Notes under the pieces: generated by a model
Database searches by the model: none
What the model saw: the letters and a program-made list of their open reading frames with translations, nothing else
Told to the model about the DNA's origin: nothing
Translations under genes and position numbers: made by a program
DNA from: Stemphylium vesicarium
Lineage: Eukaryota; Ascomycota; Dothideomycetes; Pleosporales; Pleosporaceae
DNA length: 64,000 bases
Reading direction: 5' to 3'
Assembly (NCBI GenBank): GCA_004380135.1
Contig: QXCR01000048.1
Coordinates: 1 to 64,000 of the forward strand
Part shown: positions 47,716 to 59,685 of the stretch, piece by piece
Layout: the number at the start of each line of letters is the position of its first letter
Position numbering within the stretch: position 1 is the first letter of the stretch

Positions 47716-48156
47716 TCATCTCGAGGTAATGGGTTGATCCCTCTGAGTGCCCAGACCCTGATAGTGACTTGCCGGGGGTGGCGTCTGAGCCGAATTCGTG
47801 TATCCAGTCATGGCTCTCAGCGCTATTTCTGAGCAGTCCTCTTTTGCTTGGGGCAGATACGTGCCATCGTACCAGAAGCGCGCCTGATAGTTGGTGCCGT
47901 TAACCGTCACGACAGTGCTCCAGGCAGTCCTGCCTCCTAAGCTAGATGTCAACTCTCTGCAGAAATCGGCTGGCTCATGTGATGAAGACTTCAGGGCGCC
48001 TCACCTCTGCGATCCGAAAGGTCAGTGTAAGTTGGTTCTTGTAAACCTCGAACCATGCAGTGGTCTAAGGGGTGGGTTAGCTTGCGAGGTATGTATTGTC
48101 GCGGTAGCGGCAAACTGACCTCGGAGACGCTGCGACCATGAATCTTGGTTCGTCAT
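47716..48156 (-). CDS. Small dsRBD-like protein
   Basis: Three exons on the minus strand: 48156-48120, 48064-48005, 47936-47716; 105 aa. Introns are 55 and 68 nt with good branch and acceptor sites (CTAACC, CTTAG). Spliced text: MTNQDSWSQRLRDHCMVR, then GLQEPTYTDLSDRRGGRTAW, then STVVTVNGTNYQARFWYDG and KEDCSEIALRAM. The pattern (amphipathic helix, Pro-Thr-Tyr strand, Gly-containing turn, WS-VVTVNG strand, ARFWYDG strand, final AKED-x5-AL helix) matches the alpha-beta-beta-beta-alpha layout of a double-stranded RNA-binding domain. Similar short proteins occur in Pleosporales-type genomes in my recollection, without known function. Only exon 3 is visible as an unspliced frame. Its relation to RNA silencing is speculation. 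Confidence 0.65.
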
Positions 48157-50322
48157 GATGCCTGTGTTCTTATGTGAATGAGACCCGATCACAAGGGCGT
48201 CGTGGAGTGCGCGAAGGAGGAGATGATGACTGAAAGGGGCTGGGATGTATAATGGTGTTTGACACTTCAGAGGCGGGCAATATTTTGAAGAAATCGGCTC
48301 TTTATAAATTTACAACATGGAGAAGAGCCTCATTTTGCAGCAGAGACGGGTGATCGTGGCAGTGAGTAACAAAACGGTGCGACAAGCTACTTCGTCGGTC
48401 ATGCTCTGTTCTAACAGTGATGCACATAACTGCGATGGGCCGTCGAGGCAGGCGGCCGGACCAATGAACACACTTTTCAATCGCTCATGTGGGAGCCCGA
48501 GCCATTGGGTCGAGAGGCGCTCTCTAGAGCGGGCCGACGGTGTGTGCGAGAACCAAGAACATGGCCAAGGCAAATCACAGCCGAACTCTACCTGCGGAGA
48601 GTTGATAAAAGCCTGCCGGCAGCTGCTGGGAGTGAGAAGTGTGGAGAGCGCTTGCTAACATCCCAAAGAGGAAGATGCATGCAGAATATGCAATTGAAAG
48701 CTGTGGCTTGCTTTGTGAGGGTGTTCTGAAACCTCTGTCCAAGAGTTCGTTTGCGTATCCACATGGCTGCAAGGCTTCACTAGTGTAAAGCCAGCTCACC
48801 ATGCAGCAGTAGTCGGGAAGACCCTTCATATCCTTCGTATCCGCATCAATGATATCATAACCTCAACTTTTCGAAAACAGATGGCTTGAAAAACCCGTCA
48901 ACAATGGCAAACATTGGTCAGAACGTGAAGCGCACGACGGGTATTTTAATGATGCTGTTTAGCGACGATTGAAAGTGGAGAGTCGAATTGGTTCGCATTT
49001 ATTCGCTTGGCATGGCATGCGGCATGTGGCAGAAGCGGCAAGTGTCAACTGTGACATGGTAAGAAGAACAGACGGGTACCTGCCTGCCCAAGTGCTGCTC
49101 GTACTCTTGTCAACGGCAACGGATGATCACGCAGCAACCCGCCAGGGCTTTCAAGCGACCGCAATTAATTACGAGGCAAAAACTGACTTATGCATACTTG
49201 TATTCGGGAAATTGGCGCATCTTTGACGGGTGTTGTAGCCTCGCGCCTCACCACGTTGCCGGTGCTTGGCTTGTGTGCGAGAGCGCCAAGAACGCCTCAT
49301 TGGATTGCTGCACTTTGCAGAGTCGCGCTTTGGACTCGGGGTTGACTTTCTAAGTGACAGGTCTCACTCAACAGTATGATAACGCCCTTTCCGAAGGCAA
49401 TAAGCGCACCAGCCACAGCTCCTTTCGTGCCGGTCAACGGTACCCCCCATGCAGGGCTGTTGCTTGAGACACTGCGACTTCACTCATAGCGGCTGTGGGT
49501 CGCACAAGAATCGTTAGAGCAATGTCCCATCAATGATGTTTGAAGAACGTAAAAGACGCACGGATCGTCGAAGACCCTGGGTACCTTCTCACTTAGTAGC
49601 TCATCTTGAGAAAACCCGTCGTGTGATGTGCTACGGTCCCGAGCATGGGATGTGTAGCCTGTCAAAACCACTCCGTCGGTGCTGGAAATTCTCGCCGAAT
49701 GAATCCACGCTTCCTAAGCCCAACGCGTAAGCAAACACAGCCACGGATATACTACCGCGTGAGCGCAGAGCAAGCATGGGACTCGCACAGCTTCACTTCA
49801 ACGTTGAAGCATGCCTTGGTATCACAATGACTGTGACAAAAATAGAATACTCTCACGTCTGGCAGATTGGTAACCAATTGTAGAAGAGCTTCAAAGAGCC
49901 TTGTTCATTATTCGTTCCAAAGAGGTGGTATCGTAATCTCGATCCAAACGTTTACCGATCCAAGAGTAATAAGACGGGTGTTCGTGACCAAAGACTGGAA
50001 AGTCATGTAAACGTGCTGAAATCCCTCGCGGGGATGGTATCCTGCAAAGTAATGCTCAACAAATGCAGCAAACGAAGATCGCTATGCATGGTGCAGTCCC
50101 AAAGGCCATGCACATGCTGAACGTGAAGAAACAAGAGAGAAAATGACCACCAACAATGGGAGAGTGCGGCTGCCTACAGACCCGCGTCCCAACAAAATAG
50201 TTCTGACAGGACGGTCGCACGTGTACAAAAAGTTGCTGCGCCGTTCCGGCGATTGCGAATGGCGCGCCACTGCAGCGGGCCTCGGATGATCAAACACGAT
50301 CCATAGGGAGAAGACACTAAGC
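48157..50322. other. 2.2 kb intergenic region
   Basis: The nearest open frames are short and unrecognised (for example 48317-48658). It contains the upstream region of the dsRBD-like gene and the 3' region of the gene to its right. Nothing else is supported. Confidence 0.45.
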
Positions 50323-51772
50323 TCACGTTGGCACGCGACGTACGGCTGGTGGCGGCTGTCTTTTCGACGTGCCGCCTTCTTGCGGTTTCCGATTGAATAC
50401 TTCGTCGATGAGCCGCTTGGGACCAATGTATTCTAGATTGGCCATTTTGAAAGATGTGTTGCGCAGAAGCGGAATGTGCATCTGCGTGGTCTGCTTTGAG
50501 TGGAAACGACGCTTGATGCAGTCGTCCACGAGTGCCATGAGGCCTGTCGCAATGACAACACTGTACACAGCATTAGCTCCATTGCCTGCTGCAGGCAGCC
50601 GTGTCCGGGATGGCTACTTACTCAGATATGTCCGAGTCGGATCGCAGGATCTTCTCGTCGGTGATGCGCATATAGCACGGTGGCACCCACCCGCCCCTCG
50701 CAGCTTCCTCGTGCGCTTCGCTCGGTGTCACGCGCACCGGGCAGATGTGGGCGAGGGGTTCTTTATCGTTGTCATCGCGGACCAAGTAGTAGGAGACAGA
50801 TTCTTGCTGATCCCGACCTTCCTTCTTAATGATGCGTTTCCAAGAATAGTCATTGCCCCAGTACTCAAACGCGTACTTTTTATATGACTTGGCACCGCGG
50901 CGCTTCACGTCGAGGTGGGCGTAGTTGGAGAACTCAAGCTTGATGGTGTTGGTGGGTATTAGCGCGCGACCCTTGGAATAGCCCACAGCCTTGGGGCGCG
51001 ACTCGGCCGGTTCGTCATAGTTGTCGGGGCGGACACCGAAATGTACCGAGTCATAGCCGGAGTCCGCTCGCTTTAGGCCTGATGATGTTGAGGGGCGGGA
51101 GTCGGATTTGACGAGGCTAGCGAGGGCTGTGCTTGCGCGTTGTAAGACTGGTCGCATCTCGGCGGCCGGCTTCTGGTACTTGCGCGTCGAGTGGCAGACC
51201 TCCCGCCCAGAGTCTCTGCAGTACCGGCGGAGGGAGAATTGGCGTGTGCGAAGATCCTGCATGCGGAGATGGAAGAGAGTGTAATTTTGCTTCCTGTGCC
51301 CTCGTTCCTCAACCTGCGTGTCTACTCTCAAATTCATGTTTCCATCGACGGTGGAGTCGTCGTGCCGTATCGATATGCGTTTCGACGTGGGGAAGAGTTC
51401 GCCGAAGTCGCGGGGTGTTGTGGGAATGGCGTCGCAGCCAAGCGGCTCGTGACGGTAGACGGGGACGTCGTAGTCGGGCATGTCGTCAAAGTCATCGGCG
51501 AGGTCCTCCTCTGATGTTGATGCATATGTATCGACTGATGAGCGTGGAGGGGGTTGGGGATATCGCTCCGCTTCATGTTGAGCGACAAAGTAGTCTCGTC
51601 CGCGGCCTCGTCCTTCTACACGGGGGTGACATGTTTCGCTGTATGCCAGAGACGGCCGACGGTCGCTGTATTCTGTCGGGGCTGTTTCGTAGGAGCGGTC
51701 GCTGTTGTCGCTGCGGCCAGAAGCGGTACTATTGCTGGACTGATACTGTCTCCAGTGTGCACTTGGCGCCAT
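50323..51772 (-). CDS. Conserved fungal protein of unknown function
   Basis: Two exons, 51772-50622 and 50560-50323, 61-nt intron; 462 aa. The ATG chosen opens MAPSAHWRQYQSS; a frame upstream lacks ATG. The N-terminal third is Ser/Arg/Tyr-rich and disordered. The core is well conserved among ascomycetes in my recollection: LFHLRMQDLRTRQFSLRRYC, TNTIKLEFSNYAHLDVKRRG, KKYAFEYWGNDYSWKR, and GGWVPPCYMRITDEKIL. The end is VIATGLMALVDDCIKRR and EYIGPKRLIDEVFNRK. The alternating strand pattern suggests a beta-rich domain similar to LURP1/Tubby-like lipid-binding or scramblase-type folds, but this is a guess. No membrane segment is evident. Confidence 0.8.
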
Positions 51773-54700
51773 GATGTGGTGCAATGTGAAAAGCAATGGA
51801 ATTAGAACAGATATTGGCTAGAAATGCGGTAGTGGACGGATGCGTGATGATTGAATGCGGTTGGCATGTAACGCAGACAAGCGTATAAGTAGACTGTGAA
51901 TGTGACCGGGAGCTGAGTGAAGCAGGCGGCGCAGCAATCTGAGACAGCTCACGAAAGGGTGACCTGGCACGACAAGGCGGACGCAAGGGCCGGGAGGGGA
52001 TTAATACAAAGTGCAGAAGGGGAGCAGTAGAGCAGCGCGAATAGAGGCGCAGCGCATGGCGTGGGATATGGGCGACGGGCTGCCTAGAGCTGCAGGTGGT
52101 GTGCTCGCGGGGTTCTGGACGTCTCGAGGCTGGTTGATCGCTCGTAGAGGGCGCGATCAGCGCCAACGAAGATGCCTGCAAAGCGCTGCACACGCCGAAT
52201 CACCTTGGCCTCTCGCAACGCCGTTTCCAACCACCTGGGCCACATGACTTTGCCTGCATCGGGCCCATTGCAGCAGCTGCACGAATCATCGCCGTCCGCT
52301 GACCCTCCTCAAGCAGCACACGCTCGCCTCGCGCAACGCTCACGGCAGCCCCTATGGCGCCACCACCCAGCCGAAGCTTCATGTCCAGCTCCGCGATGAC
52401 ACTGCGCGAATTCTGCAGCCCGCGAAGTGCTGAAGTGCTCACTCAGCCTTTGCAAAAGACGACACAAGAAACTGGGCAATCAGCAGCGACACCGCCTGAC
52501 GCGCCATGCATCCCTTGTCGGCCAAGCTTGCCCGAAGTTGGCTCTAGGTAACTTTTCCGGTCCGGGCGCCAACGGGACGCTCCCTGGTGGCTGATCGTCC
52601 CACGTGTATCGCGATGCCGTCTTGCTTCTAGACGGGCTCTCCCGGTCATAATCACCAGACGATGGGAAGACTCTGCGACGGTGACATTGAGCATCATGGC
52701 GACGTCATGTGCAACGACCAAGTATTACGCGCTGCGGATATCGGGTTTGCACATCCATCAATTGCGACAGAGGTGCGACCATCGCTAGCTGCAGTCGTGG
52801 TGCAATGGCTGTCTGATGCATGGAAGTTTAAGCCGACGCTGTCAAGGACCAGCCTATACGCACCGCCGGCCGCTAGCTCCTCTAGCCGTTTCCCAGGGAC
52901 GAGACGAGAATCGCACACCACGAGTGAACCAGATCGCCATGGAGATCGGTGATTGCGAGGGACAGAAGTCGCAGGCTATCGCAAAAGGAAGGCGTTGGAC
53001 ATTCCTTCTTGTTGGTCGAACTCGACTGTACCATGTGGCATTCTGCCTACGACGCAAGTCTGCCTAACCAAGATATCGATGAGTCCTCCCAGCACGGACG
53101 CATCCTCTGCCTCATTGCATCACTTTACAGTTTCCCTTTCTTTTTTACTCTGCATTAAACCCCAGAAAGAGAACGTTACTTGACTGCAATAACTGTGGAG
53201 CCAATCAAGGCGGGGTACGTGGTGGCTTCATATGACCACCACGACGACAACAGCTCACAATCCATTTCAACCGTCATACCCAGTTTATCATCGCAACTCC
53301 ATCTCATACGACTTGGGAAGAAAGGGTTGAATCAATGGTGAGCACTAGTGGCCTCCTTTGAGACGTTCGTTCCACGTCTTTGGTCCTGGATGCTTTTTCC
53401 CCACCTCTGTCCTCCACTCAGGTCGACGGCGCTGCTAGGGCTGTCTATCACTCGCATCCAAGGCGTCTAGATGGCAATAGAACTCGTCCAAAAAAGATGC
53501 TTACTGGAAACCCCCGCGATGGTGTCATCGGGCAGAGCACTCATTGCTCCATGTCGACCAAACAGTTGGCGACGATTAGCTTGCGCATACACCCGGCTCA
53601 GCCACTAGAAGAAGTCCCTCGCTACTCGATCTAAAGGACTCATACTTCTCCCCACAATTCGACTCGCAAGATGCTACGTACGTCAGTGAGGCAAAGCCAC
53701 TACTACCCGATGAGGCGAGCTTTTTTAGGCATCTATGAAACAATTTGAGGGCGTTTCGAATGATTTCCACACCTTTCAAACAATCTAACCTTTTCACATC
53801 CTCCGATACACTGCTCACATATTGGATGCGCCTCACGTCCTCCCATACAGGGCGCTATAGTGGAATAAGGCTATCAACGTGTCCTTCCACCCAAAGCAGC
53901 TTACCTCCAGAGTAAGCGGACTTCAACCGGTCGCTTATCTTCAGAGCGACACCTTAAGAGGACAGCCGCATGCGTCCCTCTCTGTCGTCGAGCCCGACAC
54001 GTACAGGGCATCTCGGCCTCAGCATGCGGCAGCCACAACCCGAACAACGTATCCAAAATAACACACGACACTTTCTACAGAACCCCGAGACGCTGGCTCT
54101 CTCCGTTTCCATTATATATGTGTTTGCATTGCTTCACTACGCTGGGAACCCGACTCAGGCGTATCTCGCGTTGGTCTTTTCTACAACATCTTCCTTACCG
54201 CAATTTGTTACACTAAATTACTGCGACTCTTAGTGTGCTCAGTGACTGACACACTTGCCAGCGTGCGTACACTTATCGCTGCTCGTTTCAACACCACCCT
54301 GCAAGCCCAGCAAGCTGAGTGGAGACTGGTAGACGGCCTAACCCGTTCGAATCTAGTGTTTCTTTTCAGGTGCTGTTTTGTACCCACCTGGGTATACGTT
54401 TACACCTACTTTCCAGCAATGCGTTGTCGAGGTAACGAATCGCTGTAGCTAACTTACAGATTGTGAGATGAGAATGTACCGACCTGCAGTCCTTATCCCA
54501 TCTTCCAATTTGCATAGAATCCTCTACGAAGGCGTTGCGTCTCAAAGCCTAGAGGGACAGCATGTATTTAGGTTAAATGCAACAGACAAGACGCTTAGAC
54601 TTCACATAATACGTCACGGCAAGTATTGGCCAATGCCACGTGTTGAGCGCACTGATCTATATCATTTCCTAATCTAGTACTACGACCGACCAGTGGTGCT

Positions 54701-54803
54701 CATTGCCCCTCCATGTTCCGACTTCTTTTGTAGATAACGAATCGCCGTCATCGTCGATATTTTCGCGCTACCTGGAGTCGATCCTAACAGATGGGACAAG
54801 CAT
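51773..54803. other. 3 kb gene-free region
   Basis: Open frames up to about 155 codons occur (51729-52193 is antisense-type and lacks an ATG). None shows a domain or links to a neighbour. The right-hand part (53650-54680) is less GC-rich than the left. Confidence 0.4.
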
Positions 54804-55526
54804 CTACAACTGACCGCAGTCCTCGATCTTGATGGGGGCTTTGGTGGCGCCGGTCTGGGTACCCTGGGCCTCGATCTGCTTGACGAGTTCAAGGTTCTTG
54901 GTGACCTGGCCGAAAACGACGTGCTTGCCGTCCAACCACGAGGTCTTGACGGTGCAAATGAAGAACTGGCTGCCGTTGGTACCTAGATGAACTCGTTAGC
55001 TTGGCATATCCTTAGCTCGAGTCATTGTTATCAGCTTACCGGGTCCGGCGTTAGCCATGGAGAGGATACCGGGGCCAGTGTGCCTCAAGTTGAAGTTCTC
55101 GTCCTCGAACTTCTCGCCGTAGATGCTCTCACCACCGGTGCCCTAGGGTGTGTTAGTCAGTCAGTCATTCTTCGTTGTGCGGGTGCTTGCGATTCTGACG
55201 TACGTTGCCGCGGGTGAAGTCACCACCCTGAAGCATGAACTGGGGGATGACGCGGTGGAAGGAGGAGCCCTTGTAGTGGAGGGGCTTGCCAGACTTGCCG
55301 GTACCCTTCTCACCAGTGCAGAGAGCGCGGAAGTTCTCAGCGGTCTACAGACGGCGGTTAGCTATTGTCGCATACAACAAACAAGACTCGGAGGACAGAG
55401 CATGGGCGAAGACTCTGATGGCGGGGTACTTACCTTGGGGACCTGGTCCTTGAAGAGCTCCATCTCGATCCTGCCGGCTGGCTGGCCGCCAATGGAGATG
55501 TCGAAGAAGACCTGGGGGTTGGACAT
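54804..55526 (-). CDS. CPR1: Cyclophilin A-type peptidyl-prolyl cis-trans isomerase
   Basis: Four exons on the minus strand: 55526-55434, 55344-55204, 55142-55040, 54982-54804; 171 aa, all junctions in frame. The sequence opens MSNPQVFFDISIGGQPAGRI. Catalytic and drug-binding residues are present: Arg62 in FHRVIPQFMLQGGDF, the Phe/Met/Gln that follow, and Trp128 in SWLDGKHVVFG. The protein matches single-domain cytosolic cyclophilins, which catalyse proline isomerisation and bind cyclosporin A. The model is supported by every exon being conserved text and by GT-AG ends. The gene is closely followed upstream by the intergenic region of the P450 gene. Confidence 0.97.
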
Positions 55527-56341
55527 GTTGATAGTGGTGGTGTTTGTGAGTGTAGTGAAGTGTGTGGTGGTGGAGTGTTGTTGTGTAGAGAGATGAGGGG
55601 CAGCTTTTAAAAGACGAAGGGCCGATAGAGGGGCAATTGCTTAGCCACCTTTTATAGCCACCAGAGCTCTTCCCGCAGAGCAATGACAGGTGCAGCACAA
55701 GTGTGGGGCCTGGAATTTCATTGGACCTCTCATTGTCAAGACTGCTTCCGAGTGCCCAGAACTCGGCCGGGGTCAAGCTGCGAAGGGACGCGCTCGGACC
55801 ACATTTGGAGGGGTAGATGGAGGGGAAATTGCGCAATTGTGCACCGCTATGTCAGGGCAGACGTAAGGGCGGCCCTCGCGCGTGAAACAAGCACAGTCAC
55901 AGTCACGTAGTCTGTCCTTTGTCACCACGGAACTCCGTCTATTGACGACTCTGGGCACGGAGGTCCAGAACAGCGGCTCTCGGTTGATAGAGCTGTTCAG
56001 CTCAGTTCAGCCCGATGTAGCGCCGCGCAGCCGGCTCCTCAGCGCGAATACGAGCAGTTCTATGCACTGAGCGAGCTGAGTCGCCTATATAAGAAGATCT
56101 TGTTGCGCTACCGGGGGCTGCTTATAACAAGCGCTCATTCACTTTTCTAGCCTTTCGCATGAGAGATTACGAACCTCGGCTAACCACGTTGGATGGAAGG
56201 CAAGTTTGAATATGGATGCTGATGATATTATGGCTAGGCACCAGGCCCACAAGGAAAACATATATACAGAAAGACATTGCTCAAAAACGCCAAGCCTCGC
56301 AGCTATGCCTTGAGCACCCCTCAACGCGTAAGACTTAGTGT
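55527..56341. other. Promoter region of cyclophilin and 3' side of P450 gene
   Basis: 815 bases between two minus-strand genes. A TATA-like element, TATATAAG, lies near 56087-56094. No gene is supported. Confidence 0.4.
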
Positions 56342-58068
56342 CTACGGTTGGACCAACCTTCCCATATCAGCTTCTCTCGCAAACTCCGCACGGTCCGCAA
56401 CGTCCTTTGCTTCGGCCTCCTTCCATTGCTGGATAACCTCCTGTCTACGGCTCTCACTTCTCGGCTCGAACGCCATCTCCCACGGATCCGGCTTGATGAT
56501 AAGGAGAGAGTTGGACTTGTTCAAAGGCACCTCGATCTCATGGCCTGTGACAGGATCGACCTTGCGCCTGAGGTTGAAAGCCCACATCAGCGCTCCGCAA
56601 CCTGTTATGGTCTCATCACGGGTGATAGACATGCCCAGACATTGACGCTGACCCCATCCGAAAGACGTCATTCCAACGATGTCGGGGTATTTTGTCAAGG
56701 GCTCTTGGAACGTCGGCCACCCGGCCTCAAGCCATCGCTCGGGATGGAACTCCTCGGGCTGAGGGTACTTGACGGGGTTTCGGAGGAAAGCCCAGTCAAG
56801 AGGCAAGATACGCGTGCCCTTGGGGATGAAGTAGCCCTGGAACCAGTCGTCGGCTTCAGCTTCGTGCGCAACACCTGTCGCTTCATTAGTGGATGTCCAA
56901 TGGCTTGCGGAGTAGTTCGAACTTACCAGTAGGGACGGTGGGTTTCCACCTCATTGTCTCCTTGATGCAGGCGCGCAAGATGGGAAGGTTCGGCAGGTCC
57001 GCAACAGCGGGAGGGTTGCTACCGCAAACTCGGTCAATCTCCTGCTGGCACTTGACTTGCCATTCTGGGTGGTGGACCATGCTGATCAAGAAATAGTAGA
57101 TGGGACCGGTGACAGTGAAAATACCGACCAGCGCCATCATTCCAATCACGCACGAGGCCTCGTAGTCGCCTGAGATGTTCGACTTTTCCGCCGTATCGAG
57201 GTAGTTCTTGGTAAAACAGGCTCCCTGCGTGCCCTTCTCCATATTCCTCCGGGTTTTCTGGAGGTTTTGCATAAAGAATTCTTGTTGGATGTCATGGCGC
57301 TTGCGCTCACGAATCTTCCATGGGTTAATCGGCTCGGGTACCCAATCCCATAGAGGGGTCAGGACGTTTGTGATCGGGCCAGCGGGGGACATCTGTGTGA
57401 GCAGACCCCATGCGCTCGGAGTGAGGGGTACACTCAGTGAGTGGTCGTCCCATGTCAGTTGGCACATGACTTTTGAGCACATGTCCTCTAGAGAGAAACT
57501 GAAGTCATCGGGGTTTTCTAGTAGCCTAGCCATCCATCGCTTAGCCTCGAACTCCATGATTCCGTTGTATCGCACGTTGGTCGCGCCGGTAAGGTAGGAG
57601 TGGGTGAACTTTCGCTGACGGGCCCAGTACTCTATCTTCCAGTTAGTCGCGATGACTCTTCCAAGGGACGACACACTTACGGTTCTTGCCCATGAGGGGC
57701 AGGTATTCCATTGAGCCATAGGTGCTCTTCGCATCGAAAAGCGACTTGATCTCAGGCCTGTCGGAGTATAGCTTGGCCTTCTTCACAAGCATATCCTCCG
57801 CGATCTTCTCGTCTGTAATAATGATGAAGTTGGCGCCCAGCATCTTCGTCCGGTAGATCGGTCCGTACATGTCGGCCCACTCCTTGAACTTCAGCCACAT
57901 GAACTCGATTGGAAGGTCGTGGATACGTCCAACCCATGGCACCTGCCATGGTCCAGGCATGTTTTGGACATTGTATCGCTTGTCGTACTTGGTGATGGCG
58001 TCTAATACCGCGTATATGACGAGGCCAACGACTGCAACGCCGAGGGCGTAGGCTGTAAAAGGGTGCAT
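56342..58068 (-). CDS. Cytochrome P450 monooxygenase
   Basis: Three exons on the minus strand: 58068-57681, 57631-56927, 56874-56342; 541 aa. An N-terminal membrane helix (MHPFTAYALGVAVVGLVIYA) is followed by the Pro-rich hinge PGPWQVPW. The ExxR motif is Glu354-x-x-Arg357 in KETMRWKP, and the heme loop FGWGQRQCLG places the thiolate ligand at Cys443. The segment preceding the heme loop (FHPERWLEAGWP) is also typical. It acts as an ER-anchored monooxygenase needing a P450 reductase. The family number cannot be given. It diverges from an FAD monooxygenase gene 1.6 kb away, so the two may belong to one pathway. Confidence 0.93.
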
Positions 58069-59685
58069 GGTGATGGTGCAGGTAGACGTCCGAAAACTTC
58101 GAAAGAGCCAAGCCAGATATTTTGAACGGCGAACGATTGTCTCCAAGCGGCGAGTTGAGAAAAGGACGCAATAGAAGGTACAGTGTTGATCACACAAGAG
58201 ATGCGTGGGGAGACTGATAGATATCGCACTACAGTTTGCAAGAATATTCTTGTTATCCGGCTCCCCAGTTCAGGTCTTATGTACGACAACACAAATAGGA
58301 TGGCGCAATTGAGTTGTCCATGACACTACGCCCGTCGGCGACTAGGTGGGAATGACCGATGTGGCCCAGGTGTCGCTTGGAATGACAGACAGCACGTTAT
58401 CCAATGGCCATAGCTGGAAAATTGCCGAACCACACCATGCCAGGACGCCATGACAACAAACGCCCCTTTTGGTCTGGACATCTGATACCCGCTGCAGTGG
58501 AAAGGCTGAGGTCGGTGCTAGCGGCCGCCGACTTATGACATGTTGAGGCGGTTCAGATTGAACTAGAGCTGCTTGGTACTCCGAAAGAGCATGGAGATCG
58601 CCATGGACTAGGTTCAGACACATGGAACTGAGCGTTCCAAATCCGCCAAGCATAGTGGCATTCATTGAATTCAGCTGACGGAGAGCTTTTTCACTGGTCG
58701 ACTGTTTCCTGCGCCACCCTGTCCAAGTAAGTGGTAACTTTTTGCGGTCCATGATGCCAAACCTTGATGATTAGTACCCGCATCACGATCGGCAACCGGC
58801 ATGGCTGCGCACCGCCATGCGCTTTTCACCGGGATGTGTGGGGTTTCAAAAGCTTTTGGCTCAGTGTCACGATCTTATCTCTGGCGTCATGTGGTGTACA
58901 AAGCCATGTTTAGACATTCAGCGATGATGTGGCACCACATATCTTGAAACTGGCACACCTCAGTTGCTATTCCACGGATGAACAGCCTTTCGGTCTAGAT
59001 TTCCGAGAGAAGGAGACACGACACAGCCCCCAGGCACGGCGTTTGATCTCCGAATAGATCCGCTCAATATAATCGAAGTGTCATGAAGGACGAACGTCTA
59101 CTAATTTTTGATGCAGATCCGTCGAATTGCAAGCGAGGAGGATCATCTCTGGCCCACGTGGAGCATCAAGATGTATCCCAAATAGGTAATAGGCTCCGAT
59201 TGCCACATGAATCTCACCCGCGTCTGCATCTTCGTTAAGCATGGCAGGCTCGATAAAATCGATTCCGCTTAAGATTGAGTTAGGGTACCGTCGAGCAGTC
59301 ACGGCGTTCCGGAGTTTGCGGGGAACCATAGCGCAAGCGCACGGTCGTACGATATTCGGGAGTTTTGGCTAGCGCGCCACTTTCATTCGTCGTCATCGAT
59401 CGTATTCTAAGTCAAACAAGCCATGTTCCTGACAATCTTTCGCCAAGTGTACTGATTATGGCATCACCCACTTCATGCATGCACCCATACGCGCGCAAAA
59501 GAAGATAATTCTGGCACAGGGCGGCCGCTCGGACATCCGAGGGTCTTCGGCAACCCTCACTGGTACCCCAACGGGAAATGTGCGCAATGCGGACTTGAAT
59601 ATGTATGAAAGGCAGGCACAGCTGGGGTTAACGTCCAGTTTGACGATACACTCTCATATCACACTTCTCAAACTGAATCGCAATC
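58069..59685. promoter_or_regulatory. Divergent region between P450 and FAD monooxygenase
   Basis: 1.6 kb separates the two start codons. It contains a 136-codon minus-strand frame (58342-58752, ATG start) without recognisable features. No factor-binding element is identified, but the arrangement would allow shared regulation. Confidence 0.4.

Noticed and set aside
58342..58752. 136-codon minus-strand frame with ATG between P450 and FAD monooxygenase
   Set aside because: It has a proper ATG, but no recognisable motif, and lies in a region expected to be regulatory; kept only as a note.
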